Positions 57,644 through 64,000 of a stretch of DNA of 64,000 nucleotides are shown in pieces (the stretch's first letter is position 1; every line of letters starts with the position of its first letter). The notes beneath the pieces were generated by a model. The model was not told the DNA's origin. It saw nothing but the letters and a program-made list of their open reading frames with translations, and made no database searches. The stretch is taken from positions 25,793,606 to 25,857,605 of the forward strand of contig JASXTE010000001.1 in the NCBI GenBank assembly GCA_030280995.1, written 5' to 3'. The position numbers and the translations under genes are program-made. Source of the stretch: Hemileia vastatrix. Taxonomy: Eukaryota; Basidiomycota; Pucciniomycetes; Pucciniales; Zaghouaniaceae.

Positions 57644-57970
57644 CTATTGGTCTGGAGGTTCTGCTGTTGCCACCATGGGAGGGTTTGATACAACTGTGGT
57701 TGGTTGGGCTTTTAATCCTACTAGAGCTTCATTGACTTCTATGAAACACTTTGCTGCTCTTTTTTCCAAATTTTTCATTTGGTCCAACATGTTGTTGACT
57801 TTCATTGCTAGGGTATTTAGAGGGGCTGAGAGGAAATGAATCTGTTCTTGTAAGGTATTTTTTGATTTATTTGTTGATACTTGATTTAAAAACCTTTCCC
57901 TTTCTTCCAGAGAAATCTTTTGGAAGTTACTCTTTGTAGGAGAGACATCCTCCATTTGAGTGTCCTGCAA
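57644..57970 (-). CDS. Nested +1-frame ORF of element D, truncated
   Basis: Starts MQDTQMEDVSPTKSNFQKIS and keeps the coiled coil KSKNTLQEQIHFLSAPLNTL and NNMLDQMKNLEKRAAK almost as in B. It stops after ATAEPPDQ, before the W-x-WD and basic tail, whose remnants continue out of frame towards 57490. It lies +1 relative to the leader ORF at 58043, as in B. Confidence 0.65.
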   Translation of the reverse strand: MQDTQMEDVSPTKSNFQKISLEERERFLNQVSTNKSKNTLQEQIHFLSAPLNTLAMKVNNMLDQMKNLEKRAAKCFIEVNEALVGLKAQPTTVVSNPPMVATAEPPDQ

Positions 57971-58641
57971 CAGTTTGTTCAGTATTAAGTCTTAGATTAT
58001 AATGTTTTACCTTATTACTCACATTTTCTATGTTTTCACACATTTTTTACATGTAATTTAACTCAAAGAGTTGATACATGAGTTATTTAAAACTTCAAAA
58101 AGAAGTTTTATCAGTATTATGTAGCACTGCTGAAGACAGTTTGATTGCTTACTTGTAGCTATTAAGTGAATTTATAGGTGCCAAAAGTCAAATATGCTTT
58201 TATGTGGTCACTTGATAAAACTGGTCTACAATATGTAGCTGTGTTTTTATAATTAAAAAAAATTGTCAGTAATATTCTTTCTAAATTAAAAATGAGTTTT
58301 ACAACCCAATAAAAAGAGATTAAGAGTCCTTTTTAAAAGGAAACAATTAATCAATTTTTATAATCTGGTTTATCATCTGCAAATATCACAAAACTGATTG
58401 GTCTATTGACAGACTCCCACTAATAACAATTTTTATGATAAATTAGTGGTAAAATTTCTGATTCAATATCACAATTTTATTATATAACAGGTCTTATTTT
58501 TCTGAAATCACTATATAAGTGACCCCAACCTGCTGTGATTATCCAGATATTTATATAGGGATTTTATTTACTGGTAGCTTCTTTTTGAATGTTTACTTAC
58601 TGGAAGATAACCAACAGAATTATTAAGGAAAGATCCCCAAT

Positions 58642-60132
58642 TGTCAGGCTGATATCAAGTACAGAGACATGAATAGGTTAAATAATAAGTTTTATAGAAG
58701 ATTTTAATGGTGCTTTATAAATACTTTAGTACAGATCCACTATGTATTAAAATAAAACTCAATATAAGGGTCTCAGTAATTTCAATCTCACAAATCATAT
58801 ATATGGGTTACAATCTTATAGTTGGTAGAAAAATAGATTTAATAGTTCAGAGACTATTCAAAGATTTTAGTAGTACTATTTATATGTATTGTAATTGTAT
58901 TGGTTATATATTTTGATTTTAATGATAAAGAATGTATAAAACAAGACCAAAATCCCCTTCCTTTATACCCAATAATTCTCCAATTAACCCCTTAATTTAC
59001 CAGTCTTATACATGGCTAATGAAGCCTCATTCTAGCTAATACACCTCTTTCACAACATAGAGAATAACCCATAACATAATTAGAAAGATATCACCTCCCA
59101 AATTCCTGGAGTAATAGGGATAATCCACCAAAATACAAGAATAATCAAAAACAAGAGTAATGCATGTAATATCTTAAAAATAAAAGACTCAAAAAAGAAA
59201 GAATAAAAACTAAATATTACATGATATTAAGGGGTATCAACAGTAGAAATTATTGGGCTAATTATTTTAATCTACCACATGAAATTCCCATCCAAAAATG
59301 ACCAATATTGGCTGAGAAACCACAGAGAAACCCAAAAAAAATGTGAGATATCTGGTAACTTCGTGCAGTCCTTGGCAGGTGCTTTAAACAGTGAATTCTT
59401 GACTAATTTAGGAAAATTTAAGCATGGTAGTGAATTAAAGGCGCCAAGATTTAGGTTATAAAAGAAATTAGTGCATATAATAAGGTCAAAGCACTTATAA
59501 TTAAATTAAGACACTAAATAAGTGCCTTTCACTTATTTTAGTGTGTTTCCTCATATTGGGTGTAGAATGTGGGGTAATTAAAGTGTGAAAAAGCTAAATT
59601 TGCTAAAAATGAAGCTATTTACATGGGTAAAATGCAGGAAGTATGTTGCCAGTACACAGAAGCCATTTCTGGCATAAAAAACACCAAATTTGAAAAGTAT
59701 CATTTTTATACATTTGAGTGGCCAAATTAATAGTCCTAATTAAGAGAAATTGATCTTTTAAGGCACATTTCTAATATTTTTAAATTTATAGTGCATTTAT
59801 TCAACTATTAAGTGATTTAAAGTGCATTTCTTGTTTTTCACATAAAACAATGAAAAAAAAGCTAAGTCTACTTAAAAATTATGTAGCCTTATAATTAAGG
59901 CTCTTAAGGCTACCTTAAAATACTCTAACTTAAAATTAAGTACATAAGACTTATAAAATGTGTATATATGTGTGTATATAAGGTGTTATAATGGCATATT
60001 TTTTATTTTATCATAAATTTCACTTATTTATACCACTTGCATACCTTTAGTTATTGTTCCCATGTATAGTCCATGTGTTTAAAATAATTTATAAGTACTT
60101 TTTATTCATTCCTGGGGATATCCATGCTGAAA
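58642..60132 (-). repeat. 5' LTR of element D
   Basis: 1491 bp. The outer end TTTCAGCATGGATATCCCCA corresponds to the B start TGTCAGCCTGTATATTTCCA and the inner end is ATCAGCCTGACA. Colinear with the B LTR with many substitutions; clearly older. Confidence 0.85.
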
Positions 60133-60680
60133 GCTTAAAGTATTGAATCCAGAATTTTTCCACTCACTTCTACTTCTTTTTCATAAAATGTATATTCTTT
60201 TTTTGCTAAAACCCCCATTTTTCAATTTCTTGAATCAATATATCTTACTTGCCCTTTTCTAATTAATATCATAATTTATCTTAAACATCATACAATTTTA
60301 CTTTCCTTTCTGTTTGCCACCATGTAACTAATTCTTTTTTCTTTTTGAATTCAGTTTTCTAATGTATGTACAGCTGATTCTGAAATGCTTGTGGCTTTGC
60401 CAAATTAGTTCTCTCTCCTACTTCCCTCCAAATACAAGTGTAGGTCATCTAACTTCAAAAAATATGGGTTGTTGTGCTACATGCTTGTTGAGTTATAAAA
60501 TTTTTGGTAAATCTTTGTCAGATGAAGAGTACAAAAGTATGTACACATAAATTTTTAGTATAGCCAAAAATACAGACTAAGGATTATACTAGTTAACTTT
60601 CATGTGCAAAAAATTATAAACAGGTGAAATGGGTCATAAAAGAAAAAACTAGTAATCAATCAAATATTTTTATTAAGCAT
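60133..60680. other. No gene recognised
   Basis: AT-rich spacer between element D and the Myb-like remnant. Confidence 0.45.
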
Positions 60681-60689
60681 TCAATTTCC

Positions 60690-62010
60690 TCAACAGATTT
60701 ATTATCTTTAATGCATTCTATCAAGAAAACTTTATTTTTGGAACCATCTTAAAGATGATACTTGAGTTTCATCTGATTCAATAGGAAATTGTACTTGAGG
60801 GCCTTCTCCTCCTTCTTTATTTCAAATTTCTTCTCCTCCAAGTAATGTGCTCTCTCATCCCTGTGTAAAGAAAGCTTGAATTTCTTCTCCTCCAAGTCTA
60901 GTGCCCTATCATCTGTGAGTAAAGAGAGCTTGTATTGTTGCTTTTGAACATTAAGAGTATTTCTTGAACTTTCAACTTTACCTGCAGTGAAAAGGAGTAT
61001 TATAAAAGAAAAGAAAATCTCACTTAATTATTAAGAGGTATGCTATCACTTACTAGACTCATTTTTCTCCAGAAAATCATCAATCAAAGAAAAAGTGGTT
61101 TGGGAAAAACTATCTCTTTTTGGTTCTCTTTGACTGCTATAGTTCAGAGTAGTTGATGTTATTTTCTTTTTCTTGGAGGTAAAATTTTCTTTTTTATAAT
61201 CAATTCTAGGTTCAGACTTTCTTGATTGTGGCTCCTGGGTTTCTTCATTCACCCTTTTAGACACATTAAAATAAGATGTAAATAAAAAAATAAAACAACT
61301 GGACATGAGATAAAAGCTCACTCGTGTGATATCAGGTTGGTTTATTTCTCCAAAAGGATCTATTGAGAATATATCTTGATTGTTGAAGGCCAAATGACGG
61401 GAGGCTTGAGTGGAAGAGGAAGGAAAAAGATTTCTTTCAACATCATGTTCAGAGATATCATATTCTCCATTCAATATGTTTTCAGGAATAACATTGGCTT
61501 GCTCTCAAAATTTGGAATCCATCTCTTTATAGTAAGGACATAATGAATCAAGTTTATTGTCTATAGATTTGATGCCTTTACTGATATAAAGGTCAGTAAT
61601 ACCAAAACCAGTGGAAGATGAAAGAGGTTTAGCCTTCTTTTATTTGGCTTGATAGTTCTTGAAGTGTTCAGAAATCTGTTTAGGAAAAAGATAAATCCTT
61701 CCCTTTTGTCTTGTTTCTTAATTCATTGACCATTAGAAGATACCATTAACTTTTGATGCAGGGGGCTGTCCTACTTTTGTTGCATTCTCAGTACTAAAAC
61801 AAGAATCATAATTACCTTTAGTTTTTAGCCAGTTGATAAGTATGAGGTGATCATCTTTCTTTAGTTGAACAGTCTTTGATTTCTCAGCTGAGTGGGGGAA
61901 GGAGGGAGTAGTGATATTTGAAGAAAAACAGGTGAAAGCCTGCCTTTGATAAGATCTATGGTGACAAGGAATGTTGAGATACTTGAAGATAAAAAGGAGT
62001 AAAAACAAAC
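60690..62010 (-). pseudogene. Myb/SANT-like multicopy protein, near full length
   Basis: N-terminal part 62008-61733 contains KKDDHLILINWLKTKGNYDS with CFSTENATKVGQPPASKVNG. After a stop come LFPKQISEHFKNYQAK and SSSTGFGITDLYISKGIKSI, then LCPYYKEMDSKF. The middle part is the 142-aa ORF 61474-61046, acidic then Lys/Ser-rich. The C-terminal part (about 60960-60690) is charged: TDDRALDLEEKKFKLSLHRD, then HYLEEKKFEIKKEEKALKYN. Short introns are likely. The N-terminal fold is inferred to be Myb/SANT-like DNA binding; in PIF/Harbinger elements such proteins assist the transposase. Stops make this copy inactive. Confidence 0.6.
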
Positions 62011-62066
62011 AGATGAGATGTGGAGGGATTCAGAATGGATAGAATAGGGGAAGTCAATCTTGACTG

Positions 62067-62091
62067 ATCCACAATTAAACTAATTGTGGAT
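62067..62091. repeat. Hairpin between divergent Myb-like copies
   Basis: ATCCACAATTA, AAC, TAATTGTGGAT: perfect 11-bp arms. AGTCAATCTTGACT (62052-62065) is a second short palindrome alongside. Confidence 0.85.
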
Positions 62092-62316
62092 AAAATTCAT
62101 TATACCCCAATTATCATCCACAATTATTTTTGCTAATAATTGGGTTATTAGACATTTTATGTGTTAATGTTCACCTCTATCTGACATTTTTATCCTAAAT
62201 TTTTCATAGCCACATCTTGGACAAACTTCTGGATGTGTCAGCCTCTCTAACTTTCTACACACTCTTATCCTGTCTATTCATTCTATCCACTCAGAAACTA
62301 TCCCCATCTCATCTGT

Positions 62317-62890
62317 TTGGCTCTTCTCCTTTTCATCTTAAAATATCTTAACATGCCTTTTCATCATAAATCTTCTCAAAGGCAGGCTTCCTCCAGTTGT
62401 TTTTTGAATACAATTACTCATGCTTTCCCCTGCTCAGTTGAGAGATCAAAGACCATTAAGCTAAAAATAGATGATCATCTCATACTTGTCACCTGGCTGA
62501 AAATTAAAACTAATTAAGATTCATGTTTTGGTACTGAGAATTCAACTAAAGTAGGATTTCCCCCTGCATCAAAAGACAATGGATATTTCTGATGGCAAAT
62601 TAATTACAAAGTAAGACAAAGGAAAGGATTGATCTTTTACCTAAGCATATTTCTGATCATTTCAAGCACTATCAAGCAAAATATAGAAGTCTAAGACTCT
62701 CTCATCTTCCAATGTTTTTTGTATGAAATTGAACACTTAAAGAAAATGTTTTATTACTAGTTTTTTTATTTAATACATATTTCATTTGAAATTTTTTTAG
62801 AAAGTTTTCTTGATTGAATGCATTAAAGCTAATAATTCTGTTGAGGAAATTGAATGCTTAATGAAAATGTTTTACGACAATTTTTTTATA
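62317..62890 (+). pseudogene. Myb/SANT-like protein, internally deleted inverted copy
   Basis: Mirror image of the 62010-60690 gene: MALLLFILKYLNMPFHHKSS, then KIDDHLILVTWLKIKTN, LLPKHISDHFKHYQAKY, and directly afterwards the C-terminal VFLIECIKANNSVEEIECLM. The middle (about 700 bp) is absent. Upstream sequences of the two copies match back to about 62060 and 62240. Confidence 0.65.
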
Positions 62891-63199
62891 TTTTTTTGTT
62901 CATATTTTATTCTATATTTTTTCAAGTCAAAAATTTTACACATCTTATATGAAAGTTTGGCAATAAACCCCCTGAAATTTACTCTGGGATGGGGTAAGGA
63001 TTACCAAATTTTCATTTTATTTCATAAAAAATTAAGTAAATCAATTTAAATAGATAATTAATTTAGTAAAGGAGTCCCAAATACTATCTGCCAATGATTT
63101 CATGAGCAAATTCAAAGGAAACATATGAAAAGAATGGTATTATAAACTTATTCGTAGAATATAATTGAACAAACACCTTTATACAGCACAAGGGCTTGA
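62891..63199. other. No gene recognised
   Basis: AT-rich spacer between convergent remnants. Confidence 0.45.
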
Positions 63200-64000
63200 T
63201 GGTACAATACTTGAATTGATTGATTATATTTAATAACTGAAAAATTAAAAATTTAAGAAATAAAAATAAAAATTTTTAAATACTTTAATTACTGTATTTA
63301 GAGCCCCTCCCCAATGTTTTAGTAGCCATTGACTTATAACCCCTTACCTTACTTACCTGGTTTATCAAACTTTGATTGTTCTGAAAAGAAAATCCAAAAT
63401 GAGTATGTTTTTCACAAAATTCAAATCCAGGAAGTGCCTTAGTAGTTTGATGATTATCTCTTGAAGAATTCCAAATTGCTTCCATAATCCTGTTTCCTGA
63501 ACCAGAGTGCATGATACATTTATGATCCGGAAAGTATAGTCCATGGCCTTTTATTTTAGAAGGTGAAGGGATTGGTCTTCCAGTAATAGGATTAATATAA
63601 CAGAAAATCTAAAAAGTAAACATATTAGCATTGGTTTTTTGAACAATTCTCTGGCTATGAAATCCTCCATAGTTGATGATTACATTAGAATAAAAGATAT
63701 AGTCCTCACTGAGTTCAACCCATTCCATATCTGTCCAATTGGGAGGTCCTGCTTTCTTGGCCAGTTTATGATTAGATTGAAATGCAAAAATATATAATTT
63801 TTTCAAGTGATTGGTCAAGAAATGATTGGGTGATCCTAAGCTTTGAGAGATAAAAGCCTGGAAAATAATCAGATAAGTGTTTCAGAAGCCTTATTCTCTA
63901 ATTATGCAATATAAAAACACAAAATAAATTATGTGATAGTTGGAAAAAAAGTCCCAACTTTAAAGGTCAATATCCCATCAACCACTTAATTAAATTCAAA
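63200..64000 (-). pseudogene. TET/JBP-like dioxygenase remnant, third copy, runs off window
   Basis: The minus strand reads KKAGPPNWTDMEWVELSEDY, IFYSNVIINYGGFHS, then YINPITGRPIPSPSKIKGHG, FPDHKCIMHSGSGNRIMEAI, RDNHQTTKALPGFEFC and THFGFSFQ. The block order and spacing equal those of the H1 copy. The HxD metal motif is lost (GGFHSQRIVQK), while the distal His in DNHQTT is kept. The 5' exons continue past base 64000. A few stops; probably dead. Confidence 0.7.

Larger units (their letters stand above)
57063..60132 (-). mobile_element. Ty3/Gypsy element D (B family), 5' half only
   Basis: Minus strand: LTR (60132-58642), TTGGGGATCTTTCC primer site, leader like B, leader ORF (MCENIENVSNKV..., ATG at 58043), nested ORF, and Gag sequence that matches B up to about its base 28520. 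Similarity then ends abruptly at about 57063. The rest of Gag, Pol and the 3' LTR are missing. Confidence 0.85.

Noticed and set aside
61260..61330. Intron inside the 61474-61046 Myb-like ORF (GTGAGC...AAAAG)
   Set aside because: Removing it brings a TGA in frame, while the unspliced frame is open; left unannotated.

Overview
The window is an AT-rich eukaryotic stretch made almost entirely of transposable elements and their remains. No intact host gene, rRNA, tRNA or CRISPR array was found. Rust fungi (Pucciniales, Basidiomycota) are the best guess, because three degenerate protein families here are ones I associate with rust and other basidiomycete repeats: Tnp2/Plavaka-type transposases, TET/JBP-like 2OG-Fe(II) dioxygenases, and a short Myb/SANT-like family. 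Introns are short with GTRWGT-type donors. The organism call is inference; the element structures are read directly.

Layout. 1-5129 (minus): a Ty3/Gypsy element (A) cut by the window edge. 7051-18298: an old PIF/Harbinger-like element (H2) with a transposase remnant at its left end and TET-like and Myb/SANT-like remnants on the opposite strand towards its right end. A younger 3.9-kb relative (H1, 10120-13992, TATTA target duplication) is nested inside it. 18989-20211: a solo LTR. 22584-24440: an SNF2-type ATPase pseudogene. 24829-35337: an unrecognised minus-strand gene remnant split by Gypsy element B (25470-35109, near-identical LTRs, AATAT duplication). 36969-53196: a plus-strand Tnp2-like transposase gene split by Gypsy element C (37545-46937, AGTAT duplication) and by a CACTA-like element (48518-51875, TGA duplication); removing the latter restores the reading frame exactly. 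53731-55320: a weaker plus-strand gene remnant. 57063-60132: a 5' half of a B-type Gypsy element (D, minus). 60690-62890: head-to-head Myb/SANT-like copies. 63200-64000: a third TET-like remnant. Small hairpin-ended MITEs of three families are scattered through the window.

Most notable. (1) All Gypsy elements here carry a conserved small ORF in the +1 frame relative to the leader and Gag-Pol frame. It encodes a predicted coiled-coil protein with a W-x-WD motif and a basic His-Pro-Tyr tail. Its stop overlaps the Gag-Pol start at fixed spacing (ATGGTGA in C, ATGTTAA in A, GTGGTAA in B, TTGGTAA in D), so the elements have a frame 0 / +1 / 0 layout that suggests coupled termination-reinitiation. 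(2) The Harbinger-like elements combine a DDE transposase with a TET/JBP-like dioxygenase (and in H2 a Myb/SANT-like gene). Their end palindromes contain CpG in the younger copy and TpG/CpA in the older, a combination suggestive of an element that handles host DNA methylation.
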